Shown here one piece after another: positions 23,785-36,500 of a stretch of DNA of 64,000 nt. Both the position numbers and the translations under genes were made by a program. This DNA comes from Ptiloglossa arizonensis (taxonomy: Eukaryota; Arthropoda; Insecta; Hymenoptera; Colletidae): positions 11,100,811-11,164,810 of the forward strand of contig NC_135058.1 in NCBI RefSeq assembly GCF_051014685.1, written 5' to 3'. Below the pieces are notes generated by a model. That model did not search any database. It was not told the origin of the DNA and was given only the letters and a program-made list of their open reading frames with translations. Within the stretch, counting starts at the first letter, position 1; every line of letters starts with the position of its first letter.

Positions 23785-24307
23785 ACAGGGTGTTTCGGGG
23801 CTATAGGTGGGGAAGTTCAACAGGTTGATAGAACGTGTAAAAGAGAGTAAAACATTCCCGATAGAGATGGTCACCGAGACATTCGTTTAGTTGGTAGTTA
23901 ACGATAGTTTGACCGTTTCGAACACAGTCGTTGAACAATTGTAAATTAATTTTACATTTACTTTTGTATTCAATCGACTTTTTACGTAAGTGTTTGCTGT
24001 GTTCTTCGTTTAAAATTATTTCGGTTACACTCTCGTGTATCGTTGAAATATCGACCGAACCATTATTAATGTTTGTCATTCCACGAGCAATGTTTCGTTT
24101 AAAGTTTTAATTCGTAAGCCGGTTACTCTTTAAAGAACTATCATAGGTTAACTGATATAATACTGTTAGCGTTGTAGCGTCGATGTTTACGAGAGCCTAT
24201 ATGTTGAGGTTAGGTTTAAAAGCAACCGCCGACTGTACCTCATCGTTACGCAATTAGGCAGTCACCCTGTGGCGTACATACCTGTTCTTAATATGTGTAA
24301 TAAAGTC

Positions 24308-24340
<33 letters not shown>

Positions 24341-24715
24341 GTAACCGGCATTTTAAATTAATACTTATAAAAATCGCTGTATAAGAAATGATATAAAATG
24401 TATGGAATTAAAATAGTTTAGAAAGTACTACTTGGAGCGAATCTCCGTATCATCGATGCGAATAAAGCTTGCCTATAACGCGGCTTTATAACACCACTTT
24501 AAGGTTAACTGTTATGCAGGCATTGAACTCTCCAGATTGGGTCGTCGAAAAATACGTGCAATCGTACTAAGGAGTTTGTAGAAAACTATTCGTAGAGAAT
24601 TGAATATTTCGGAAACGATCATTTCGCGAGACGATGTTTGTTACAGCTCTTTTCTTCCGTTTTGTGTGTTCTATTGACCAGTTGAGTTTGCACCTATAGC
24701 TACGAATCACCCTGT
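23785..24715. mobile_element. DNA element with ~48-bp inverted ends, 931 bp
   Basis: The left end reads ACAGGGTGTTTCGGGGCTAT and continues through GGTG, TTCAAC, GGT and ATAGAAC. The reverse complement of the right end reads ACAGGGTGATTCGTAGCTAT and carries the same later blocks, so about 48 bp are inverted-repeated with roughly 80% identity. The interior has an (AAT)n run (24308-24340) and no transposase. No target duplication is obvious. An internal CACCCTGT at about 24265 may mark a nested end. Superfamily not assigned. Confidence 0.65.
24308..24340. repeat. (AAT)n microsatellite
   Basis: About 11 AAT units inside the 931-bp inverted-end element. Confidence 0.9.
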
Positions 24716-27700
24716 ACACGACCAATTAAAAGTTTGGGTACGTTTGCATCGTGCACCGTTTCGTAACCACTTACGAAACACCGTGTGCTGCACGTCTTGT
24801 TGAAAAATACCGTAGAAATATTTTATCGAATCCCAAAGATGATGGAAGCACCGTTTAAATAAATAAAGTTAGAAGATTCCAACGGGTTTAAAAATTAGAA
24901 AAATTAAACGAATATTCCTTTAATACCTCATGAAAACTCACCGTGTCTCGAAATTCGAAAATTCAGAAACCCCTTTTACCCCTTTTACGCGATTGCAAAG
25001 TCTACAACGACATAACAAAGTCAAACGCTGAATAAATACACCGATAGATTTCATACCGTGTCTCATATCACTTGATGATAGCAAAATTTACGAACTTCCT
25101 TCTCGTCGAGGTACCCAAACTTCCAACCATCCTCAACACCGTCCCAGTTCTCCTTCGTTTATTTTTCGAGCACATCGTGATCCTTCGAGATGAGCACGCG
25201 AGACGATCGAGTGCTTACAACGTGGCTTGCAAAATCAGTATCGAGGGGCGGTACACGAACGCGTCACCGAGTTAAGAGGTGATGACGGGCCATGACGATC
25301 GTCGTACGTAGCTAACAATCGTTCAATAATGTTTCACCGGTCGTATCGCGCGCGAACTCGCGCGTATTCAGTCGATTCGTTTCCCTTTCCGTGCCAGGTT
25401 GGTCGTACACGGTGTCGTTGATCCGGACGGGTACGAGGACGAGCCTGTCTTCCCCGCCATCCGCGTATGCCGTGGTGGGACTGGACGTTGCCGGAGAACC
25501 CGTCAAAATACAAAATTACAAAAATATACTCGTGGCGCCGTACCAACCGGTCGTGCCGCGCTGCCTCCTTTAAACGTGGCCGCAATTTACATATAAACAA
25601 CGTACGTGAATCAGCGTGCAATTAGGTCCGTGTATTTACAGGGCGTGGCACGACGATTGGATCGGACGAGCCGCGACTCTGCTAGGCCGCTTAAAATAAT
25701 TCGCGACGATCGTTGGGTCGTGCAGCCCCGGTTCCGAGCACCGTCGATCCATAGGAGGCGTTCCTCCTCCTTAGGATACGTACGCCATTTTTTCTCGGTA
25801 CGAGCGGAAGAAGAAGGCCACCGATTGGCACCTGGTTTCTCGCGGATTCGATTCCATCCTCCCCCCCTGTTACTCGGTTCGGTCCATTCTTTTCACCCTC
25901 GTGGTCTCTCGTCCGTGAATATCGTAAGAAAGTTCGTTCGTGGAACATCGACCAGTAGCCAGAGGAAACGAAGTCGCACGACTGCGTCGCGATTTTCTCC
26001 GCGTCCTCTCACCAGCACCGCGTCATCGTCCTCGAGTTTTTCTCTCGTAATACTGTTGGCTGGGTACCGATCGTCGGGGAAGATATCTCGTCATCGAATC
26101 GACCTGTTCGCTGTTGATCGTTACCGATCGGTGTCGTCGCTGACGGATCGTTTCGAGAAATGGGACGAGACTCACGAACGAGTGTCTATTCGGGGTGAGC
26201 CAGTTGGTGAAAGGATTCGCGTCTTCAGGTTGCACGTGTTTACGTAGGAAATCGTCCGACAGTTGTCGTCTTCGAACTGGCTCGCTATTCTCGCGAGTGC
26301 ATCGACACACTCCCGAAAATCGATATACTTTTCAGCGTCGAAGTATAACAGGTTCCTTACTCGAAGTCCCCGCGAACACACCTCGAACGCAAAATGTACC
26401 GAAGTTGGTCCGCGAGTTCATTTGCGTTAATTTTGAAACGATGATGGTAGAACATTTAACAATCTCTTGGGAATGCAATAAGGATATCGACAATTTCTCG
26501 TAATGATTTTACGATCGTGTTACTCTACGGACAGTCTACGATGGAAGATCGACTCGTTTGGAGAACGTTTTTCGTTATTGAATAACGAGAGTCGGGTATA
26601 CTTTGTGGGTGTGTTATCGCATCGTCGGAAAGAGCGAGATATCAAGAAGAAAAATGTCGTCGCATCGGTCAAGTCTCTTCGTATCTTCGACAGAAACGAA
26701 AAATACGATTGGAGGGGCGAGAAAAAATTTCTAGAAAATTTTCAAGGATTACGCTCTGCGCGTAATTCGATAACAGGTTCACCGAATGTCTATCTCGCGC
26801 GTAGCGACTCGATAAGTGTTACTCGACGAGTATCGGGGCAGTGGATTGGTACATCGACGAATCCATTTACGTACGCGATCCTCTTAACAACTTTCGTCTC
26901 GAAAGTGAATCGAAAGATGGGTGTATGTTTGGAATATCCAAAGTAAGTAGGTTGGAAGTCGTGTTCCGGAGTGGATTCAGCTCGCAACAAGTTGTAGACG
27001 ATCGATTCCGAAATCCCGGCTAAAAGCGGGAATGCAACGTTAAGCTCGGGATAAAACGCACCGAAAGTATAGCAAGTTCGTGGCTTACGGACGATAAATT
27101 CTCTAGTCGAAGAATGATCCGTTCCATGGTGTGTATGGTGTGTCTACTCGATGAAATTGCGTCGATCGAGCGTGTTTGCTTTGTTCGGTTCGAAAAATGT
27201 TCCATCACCGAACACGACGTTACACAAATTTCCTACGTGAGAGAAACGATAATCGCGATCGGAAATTTAAGAAATTTGCCTCGCGAATTGTTCCGTGTTT
27301 GCGTCGAAGATCGAACCGAAGTGAAATGAATTTTATTTAAAGTCGCTTCGATCAACGACGCACCTCGGATGCGCAGTCTTGATCCGTTAAAGGTACGAGT
27401 CGAACTCGATTCGTTCGATTACACGCGTTAAAATCGCGACGAAATTGTACCTATATGTTACGTATACAATGGCGTCCTTGTTGCTACAAACCGGACCGGC
27501 TGTTCGCTCGCATCGTTGCGTCTCTAGCTCGGCCGTGAAATCGTCTTGCTTCGTTTGATCCACGCTTTCGCTTCTTCACTTTTCGTTACGTGAAACCATC
27601 GGCGCGCATGGTTTCGCAAAAGACCAATCCGATCGAGTTATCAGAAGTCGAACTATTCCTTAGATATAATACACAGTATGTACAAGCTGTACGACGTAGT

Positions 27701-29631
27701 TTCATTTTTTTTTTTTGTCTTTTTTTTCGTTCTTTTTTTTTTCTTACAACAAACTCGGCAGTTTCGCCCAAAACGCGCGTCAAGATCCCCATTTTTCTTT
27801 TTCGTCGAAACGAAATGGCGCGCGAAGGTTTCGTGGTTCGCGCGAGCGTATTAAAATATTTCCGAGCGAGCACGTTGTCTCGGCGAGGCGAGACAGTACG
27901 CGGTAAAATACATTTGGTCACGTTGTGCAATGTGTCGACTGTGTATCGTCGCAAACTGGCCATCGCGATCTTCGAGGGCCTCGAGGTACTGTGCGTGGAT
28001 CGCTAGATGACACGCGGCCCGTTAGAGGGGCGAGAGAAGAAGTTTTCTATCTGTACCCACCATTGACACGCGTTCTCTTCCCTGGTCGCTCGTTCCAGTC
28101 TCTCTTCGTCGAACAGTACATTAACGATGCAATTGTACATGCAACAGTACGTATACAATGCAATTGTATACGTAACGGTACACTAGAGGCAAAGGTTCGC
28201 GCAAGGTGGGGCGTGGCCCGCCCACTCCGTCCAATCGGATCCGTGTTTCTTTCGCGTGGCATCGAGTAACGCGCGCACAGTACGTGTCCTCGCGAAACTG
28301 TCGCTGAAACGTTCGCGTGGTTCGTCATCGAGAACGAATACGATCGGTAGGTATCGTCCTCTGCAGCGGGCGCCTCTTCGAACTTCGAAACGATTACTCT
28401 CAACGTCTCTGTCACCGATAATGCTGCTCTCGCGTACACCGCGCGTGACACGGTCTTCCGTTGTCTTAATCCCGATTTACAGTGTCGTTGCAACGATTAC
28501 GCTTCGACGGGGTAAAATTCCAACGCGAATGCACGATTACGGTTGAACAACGACGGAGACGAGGTCGCGTTAAAAGTAACGTTAAAGGAAAGGGAAGAAA
28601 AAAAAAAAAATGGAAAATAAAGCGAACGCGAGGATAAAATACCGATAAAGTTCGAGTGCGGCGATAAAAATTATTCCCGCCTAGTACACATCGGCGGGCG
28701 TAAAAGTTCGAATAAAAAGTAGGAAGTCAGATTAGGAGGTACCACCCGATCACGCCACCGTTTTTACGAGTGGATCGTATAACATAGAACGTCATTGTTT
28801 CCAAGATGTGTTTACGGGCAACGGCGTGATCCTCGTTAGGCATGCGACAAGCACGTCGATAAACAAGACGAGCGTTCTCCGATGAGGGTTGAAACGCTAT
28901 ACTTTATACTGTAGGAATTTTATCTGATAAGTTAGCGATGGTTATAAGTAGTTATTAATTGTGTGTTTTGTTCTACCATTCGATATACGTATATCCTAGA
29001 ACTTTGTTCACCCTTATTTTACAACCACCGTTACTTACTTAAACAAAATTCCTACAATACTATGCGTCTCTCGACGTCTCACGATCTCGTCGACGGGCGC
29101 GAGTCCCCTGTCAATTGTCGACTTAAAACGGAAAAAAAATAGTATTAGTAGTAGTAGTAGTAGAAGAAGAAGGAGAAGAAGAAGAAGTAGAAGAAGAAGA
29201 AGAAGAAGAAACGAGAACAGCACGTATACTCGGTCCACCGTATCGTCGAGTATCCCACGACCGCGTTCTCTCGAGCCGAGAACTCGCCTATCGGAATTCG
29301 ATCCCTTCGACCGCGCGTCGAAGTCACTCGATGAACGTTCGATGTCCTTCGCCGGTGAATTCACGGTTGGAGGTCGCCGCGGATAAATAAATTACAGAAA
29401 GAAAGAAAAAAAAAAAAGAGAATAAAGGGAGAGAAAAACAGAGGGGAAAACGAATCGAGAAGTTCCTCCGAAACGAGTCAGCTTGGTTCGTTTCGCTTCG
29501 AGGGATGTGCGGAAGCCCCCTCTCTCCTCGTCGTTCGTCGTCACTTTCGTCAAGGGCGAAGAAAACGCGCTCGAACCAAAACGTCGACCCGCGCGCGCAC
29601 CGGGCCGTCTCTTCTTGAAAGGCACTACCGG
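24716..29631. other. intergenic DNA, CpG-rich, downstream of kekkon
   Basis: No gene was recognised. Many CpG and few stop codons give long chance frames, the longest being 25606-26247 on the + strand. A 61-codon + frame at 25391-25573 follows a good acceptor-like CCCTTTCCGTGCCAG but matches nothing known to me. Poly-T and poly-A runs occur near 27710 and 28600, and a trinucleotide repeat near 29150. Confidence 0.5.
29147..29210. repeat. (AGT/AGA)n trinucleotide repeat
   Basis: AGT units followed by AGA/AAG units with a few interruptions, in the kekkon downstream region. Confidence 0.9.
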
Positions 29632-29637
29632 TTTATT
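29632..29637 (-). terminator. candidate kekkon polyadenylation signal
   Basis: TTTATT on the + strand reads AATAAA on the - strand, about 80 bp after the kekkon stop. Confidence 0.45.
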
Positions 29638-29716
29638 GTGACTGCGGTCATGCGTCTCTTCTCCTCGGCGCGGTAACGAGCTGGCGGCCTCAAGTTCGTC
29701 GAGCGACGCGCGCCGA

Positions 29717-30561
29717 TCATACCTCTGTCCCGTCCTCGCCCTCGTCTTCGTACAACGGACCGTTCGTGGACTTCTTCTTGGGTTTGGGCGGTGGCCTGGG
29801 TGGCACTTTCCTGCCGAGTGTGTTACTGCTGCCCGATTGTTGTTGCTGTTGCCCGAGAACGTGATTGCTGTCCGTGGACTCGTCCGCGACCTTGGCCGGC
29901 CATTCGGCCGCGCCCTCCGGTGCGGCTCTGTCCAAAGGGCTGCTGGTCAGTATGTTCGGTGTGCTTCGTTGTATCGTGCCGTAGTGGGAGCTAGGCGTGC
30001 CGGGTAATGGTCGACTCCTCATCGAGGACAACGGTTCGGGGCTCTTGTTCAACGATAGAACCGAGCTACCGTCCGCGGTGGTACGGAGTCCAAGATTGTC
30101 GTAGACCGGTTCCAATCCGTCGGTGGGCGATGTGGGTGGCCCGCTGCTCCAGCTGGGTGCTCTCGGTCTACGGGGTATCGTAACGTAACCGTGACGGGGC
30201 ATCACCGGTGCGATCGTCGAGCTCGCGATCCCATAGGGCGTGACGCTACGGTTGTGGGGCAAGGTCTTGAACGCGGCAGGATATTGGTTCGAGGGCGATC
30301 CGAACGCGGCCGTGGCAGGCGTCGCGTGTTGAGTCGGTAGACGCGTGTTGTCGGGTGCCGTGGATGCCTGGCTGGTAGGTGATGCCCCCCGACCCCCGGA
30401 GAACGCCAGTAGATCCGGCGGATACTGCCGGTAGCTGCCGCCCCCTCCGCGGCACAGGGTACCGGTACCGCTCTCGAGTTCCGGGGTCGCTCGTTCCTCC
30501 CTCTCGTCGTCGCCGACGCCTCCGATCACTCCGCCGCCGACACCGCCACCGATACCGTCAG
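29717..30561 (-). CDS. kekkon coding exon 3: cytoplasmic tail
   Basis: This exon encodes 281 residues plus a split Ala codon: a Gly-rich start (ADGIGGGVGGGVIGGVGDD), long Ser/Thr/Pro-rich parts, VYDNLGLRT (possible phospho-Tyr site), QQQQQ, VPPRPPPKPKKK (SH3-type proline motif) and the end YEDEGEDGTEV, a class I PDZ ligand. The acceptor is GGCAG at 30562-30566 on the - strand. It lies downstream of an unusually long pyrimidine tract (30637-30711). Confidence 0.9.
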
Positions 30562-33500
30562 CTGCCAGAACATAAACAAAACAGAAGGACGAACGTTAAA
30601 AACGGAAAAGTGAAAATGACGCGCGATAAGAAAAAACAGAGAGAGAAAGATAGATAGATAGATAGGTAGAGAAAGAGAGAGAGAGAGAGAGAGAGTGAGA
30701 GAGAAAAAAAAATGATCGAGCGCGACTTAAGATCGTGGCGATCTACGTGAACGCGCGAGACGTATCCCGAACCTGATGCGTCGGTGGTGTTTGCGCAACA
30801 GTTGTACTCGCGATGGCTGCGTACGATTATAGATTATTCGTTTCGACGAACTGGAATGGCCCGAGAACGGAGACAATCGACGTTGCAACGAGACCTCCGA
30901 TAGGTGGTTGAATCGATGGTAACAACTCGCGAGAAAAAAAACGTTTCGGTTGGGTCAGTTGCACTGCCATTCACGTGGCTGCGAGCTGTCTTGGCGCTGT
31001 TATCGGATAATCTTCGCGGATAAGGAGGATCTCCCGGGGAATAGGTTTCTTTGGATTACGATCGATCGTTTCGGTGGTGAATCGTTTAAATGGTTTCACA
31101 AAGGGATAGAACTTCTAATTGAGCGGTGGACAACGTGAAATTAAAGAGGATTAACAGGAACAGGATTTTGTGATTGTACTTTCTCGGTAAGTCGTTTGAA
31201 TCCATTGGCATTTTACTCGCGAGATTATTTCGAACCGACACGATGCGAGGAATATCAAGGTGCGTTGAAAGAACAAGGAGATCAAACTGGTACAAGTTTA
31301 AAGATGAACAGATACAAATTCTTGAAACACAGAACTCCTTTTAACCAAAGAACAAGGTCAAATTGGACGAACTTTGTAAAAACTTATTTCGGTGTTACGA
31401 AGCGTTGAATTCGTTCTTAAACCGTATTGAGTTACACCCAGTAAGCAAGTCTTACTAAACGAGTTCAACTATTCAACAGACCCGGGATGACGCGAGTACC
31501 CTTTCTCTTCCATTCTTATGCTCCAATATTAATTTCAGAGTCTCGAAGATCGGTACAGAGACTTCCGGGTGTAAGCTGTGCCCTTTGGGACACGGTCTTT
31601 CTGTGTTTCTATCAAAAGCCTACAGGGTACGAGATATTATTCGATAATGTCAAAGCGATAGCCAGGACAAAGGGATACTTTCCCAGGAAATACGGAGGAA
31701 CTGCAGGTACACCAAAGCACCTTAATAAAATCATACAGCGTATTGGCTACCAACTGAACGCCATTTGGAACATACTCTGTCCTTTCTTTGTCTAACTAGC
31801 TAGTTGATTTAAATTTTGTGATCGGTGGTTAGCAAGAATAGACCCGAAATGAATAGTTGAGAAGCATTCCCTTTAACTCGTAGTATCTGGCACCTCGTAT
31901 TACATCGATGATACCTATAAGAAGTATATTGCTATCACCGTGTCATCGAACAATCAATGATGCTAACTGCAACGTTGGAGAAATGTCGAGATACTCTTTC
32001 GGAAGGACGTGTTTTGCATCTAGAAGCCTCAGAATACCTCAAGGGTCTTTCGATCGAGCTTTTAATTGAACCATCCAATGAAAATCGAACAATACCGTTA
32101 ACAAATTCTTTCTCTCTGATCTAACGGTCGGAAATCGTTATATCCTGCACCTTGCTTCCAATTCCTAGCAATTTCCACGTTGTAAACTAATACGAACATC
32201 TGGGTACATCTGAACAGAGCGAAGATGCTCTGTCACATTCATACATGTAGAGAGAGTCTCAACTTCGGAGAGAAAACTCAGTGTACATTTTCGAACAAGG
32301 TACACTATATAAGAGCACTTTCTCAAATACCGAATTTTATCCGTTTGGGCTCGAAGGTTGCCGAATCTTCTCGAATCCAAAACTCGTTGAAACGAGACTC
32401 GTTACTCTGACTAATCGGTCGAGAAGCGTTCTCGCGATTCGAAGACCTCGACGATAAGAGCTCGTTGTCGCGACGACGTCAACGTCAGGTATCGTGGGGC
32501 CGTATCAGGAAAAGTTCCACGATGCACAAGACCCGTCCAGGGGGGCTTGTATCGCCGAAGACACCGTAAATCGATCGTGTTTGTCGAGATAAAGTTTCAT
32601 CGAACGAAAAGTGGGTCGACTTTCCTCCTTGGCTCGTGGAGACCCCGCGCGTTTCGAGTTTATAATTTAAACGACGATCGACCGCTCCTGGGAATCGTCG
32701 CGACGAATCTGTCGGGCGAATTGAAATACCTCGATGTGCTCGACGTCGTTTTTATCGCGGTTTCGAGTACCGTCCGATCGGAGAACTTCTATCTGCAATT
32801 TTCTCGACGCGGACGAGAGTCACGCGCAGGGTCACCGGAAAACTAAACCGAGTTCCACGTGCAAGGAATAGGGGAAGACGGTACGACCAGGGGTGTACCT
32901 ATTGCATCGGTGTACCAGACGCAAGGTACAACGATGGACTTGACTACAATACAATAGGAACACCCGTTACTTCTCCCCACTCCGGCCTTGCTGTCTTCCG
33001 TCCACTCCGTACACACGGGACTCGGTTTATTTTTCTACCGGTTCCGCGCGACACGTCGAGAGACCTCCTGCGACACATCGAGAGACCTCTCGCGTTTTCC
33101 CTCCCCTCTCTGTTCGCTCTATATGTAAAATATCTGTACGACGGCGACAATCGATCATCGTGGATGTTTTCATCGTGGCACGTATTTCTGCGGTACTTCC
33201 AGTCACTGTTCGACCAGCAGTCAAAAGAGAAAGTAGGACAAAGGGGGTGGGGGAAGGTTGTACGAGACCCATCTTCCGCAACAGATACAAAAGGTTACTC
33301 GTAGCGCGCTCGCGGAGGTAGTTGAGACGCGGTAGGTAGCTGTTCGAATGCGAGATCCTCGACAATTTCAATTATCGTCTTCGGGGAGCGCATAGATAAA
33401 GCCTCGTCGGGGAGAAGCTCGCGCGAAAGAATCGTGCTCGATAAAACCCAGCGCTCGCCGATTCAGAAGGGAGTACCCGTAATGATTATTATTCGCCCTT

Positions 33501-36500
33501 TGTATCGCTCGAACGACGCTGCGTGAGTTATCGCTTTAATCACCACTTTATACGTACAATCACGGAGCAACTTCGAGTTGCTTTTGTGTCCCGTATTCGC
33601 GTTGTCCACGGTCGAAGCCAATCTACTACTGTGCGTCCGCGAAAAGAAGGCAGATCAGTGTTTACAGGTTCGCTTTAGTGTACGGTCCACCAACTACCAT
33701 CGTACGCATCGTCTCTATTGGCCACTCTCGAGCTCGTCACCGTTCGCAGCCAATAGCGCGATACGAGTGGGCGGAGTCAGAAGACTGTGAACTGGAGCGG
33801 GGATGTAAACACTCGTCGATCTTCTTCTCGCGAACGAACAGCACGTTCCGATTAACAGCGCCCGATGATTCCTTGCTACTGCCTCGATTAACGTTCAGTC
33901 TCGTTCCACGATTCGATCGCTATTAACACTTTGACGGCCGCTGTCGCGTACGCGTGATTACGTCACCGTTTAATAATCCTTTGCACTCGAGGCTTCTGAG
34001 GCTTTTTTGCTATCGGAGATCGACGCCTCGAGAAAATTCTTTAAGTCGTAAAATTAATCTGGAATGGAACATTTTTGTATATTTTGACATAGATGCGATT
34101 ACACTCTAGAGGAACGTGATACTTAAATTTCAATTTGAATTCTGAACCACGAAGTTTTCCCGGATCGAAAATGGTACACTGAATCAAGCGGCGACCGAGG
34201 ATCTCCTCTCGAGTCCAAAGGGTTAATTTGTTTAATTTGTCCGGGTTCTAGTCTCGTATGTACAGTATCCGTGCGCTTTGCATCGGTCCGCGTCGATCCG
34301 TAGAGAAAACTAGCTCGAGTGTCAGTTTCGGATCGAAATCGATTTCCAATTCGGAGATGAAAATCGTCGAGCACGATTTTCCGAATTTCTAACAAGAGAA
34401 TAGAAACGTTTCAACTCGATCCCCGCCGTGGATATTGTATTTTATCGATGCAGAGAAATCTTTTTAATAAAATACTCGTACCGAGTGGCGGTTTATAAAA
34501 TATTTTCATTAATACGAGGATTAATTCCGATCGTATGAAATATTTTGTAATAAAAGTTCTTGGATATAACGAGGACATTCTCTTTTTCGATATTCCCGAG
34601 CTATGCGTATTAATAAAATTGATATTTAAATTTCAACGAAACCCGATAACTTTTCGGTCGGTTATTTATTGGTTGTTAAAATACTCTGTATCGATCGTGT
34701 GTCTCTTGAACGCGTATTGCAGCAATAAAGTAAAATCGACCATCAACGGCGCGTGTTCTTGCAACGATTCCCATGATACTCCAACCTAATTTATATCTCT
34801 CCGAGAGATTCATAAATACGAACGGATAAGTGTTTACGTTTGGTCAATTTGCAGCACGATGTTCGCTGGGAAACCTCCAACTGATGCATCCGCTCCCGAC
34901 GAAATCGACATTAATTTTATTTAGCATTTAAAACAATCCAGCGCCGATACTCGAATACTATTACGAACTTTTGCAAACACGTATCTACTTATCCTCGCGA
35001 ATATCTACCAGTGGTCTTCGTACGGAGCACACGGCCGTCAAAGTGTCATCATTGTACACGTACAAATTCATTTGATTCTCGATTTCTTCGCAGAAGATCG
35101 TCGTCGGTCGTTATCGTCGTTGTTGCACCCGATAAGAGTAGTTATGTACACCAGCGATGCACTCCAGACAAAAATAGTTCCATTCTGTCGAATGTTTCGC
35201 GCCGATTTCTATGATTCGTCGCTCGTATTTACATCTCTATCAAAATAATTATTTCGCATAAACGACGGGTCCGTGGTACGCGGTCGCGTCGTTTCCAATT
35301 GGCCGAGACATGGTCGTCATCGTCGTCGTCGTCGGCTCGTTGTTTTCTCTTCGTAGAAAACGAGATTGTTCCGGAGGAGAAAAACGCTATCGCTAGGCAG
35401 CTAGACACAAATTACGAATGGTGTTCCCCTCTCTATCATTACGTGTTGCACGCTCTCGTTAATCTTGCAACAGTCTTGGTCGATATTTGTTAACCCCAGG
35501 ATCGATGGCGCCTCGTTTGTCCGCCTGTGGGATTACCGGGGTTGGCCCGCACGCATCGCGTCGCGTCGCGTCGCGTCGTATCGCATCGCATCGGGTGGTT
35601 GATACGACTGTCTTAAACTTAAATACATTCGCCGTTTACAATTCAATTAATCTACTCTATCCCCTAATTAGCGACGGTGAACCCTTTCAGCGTGCACACG
35701 GCGAGCAAACGGACGTTTCGCGTTGGAGATCGGAAGATTGATGGCCGTGTGGCGCGAACAATATCCAAAGTGGATTTTCGTTCCGGAGTCGCGGTCTATC
35801 GGGTGAGGTTCCTTTGTTGCGCGTGTACCATTGATCGATCTTCCGCGCATCGGGCCCGATGGTTTTGTCACGAGAACGTATACACACTACGCGTGCACAC
35901 CGTGCCCGGAATACTTATTTAATGCACCGGTTACATTTTACGAGTGGTACTTTATCCCTAACACACACGAACACACGTACTTACCCCTAGAATCGTAAAA
36001 TTTTCTTCCAAGATTTATCACGATTTAACCTTCAACCGGTAGGAACGTAACGATCGTCGTAGGTGAACGATCAACGTAGCCATGTGTCAAATTGTAAAGC
36101 CACGACTGTTCAAGAAACGTTTCCAGGACAAATGGGCTCGAAGGTCGTAGTTTCGAGATCCCGATATCGATAAAAGTATTGTTACCGGCACGTAGATACC
36201 GGCAAAAGGAGCGGGAAAGTTTCCTTATCAATTTTATTTTTCTTTTAAATTAATGTTTATGGCTGAAAATGCAATTTTATATTCGCGTGCGTGCGCGTGT
36301 GCGTCGTTGTGTTTAATTATAGTTATTCATTTTGGAAGAAACTTATATCGAATCGATGCAAGGACCTCGAAATTTTTGTCGATCTTATTCGTCTCGAAAA
36401 GTAGTGTAGTTGTATGAAATAATGGGACGTTTCTTGAACCGATTGTGTCGAACCTCTTTTCGCAAGATAAAAAAGATTTACGAAGGTTTGAATATAAAAA

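Noticed and set aside
25606..26247. 213-codon + frame
   Set aside because: CpG-rich DNA with few stops; Arg/Ser-rich composition, no domain, and long overlapping frames on the other strand.
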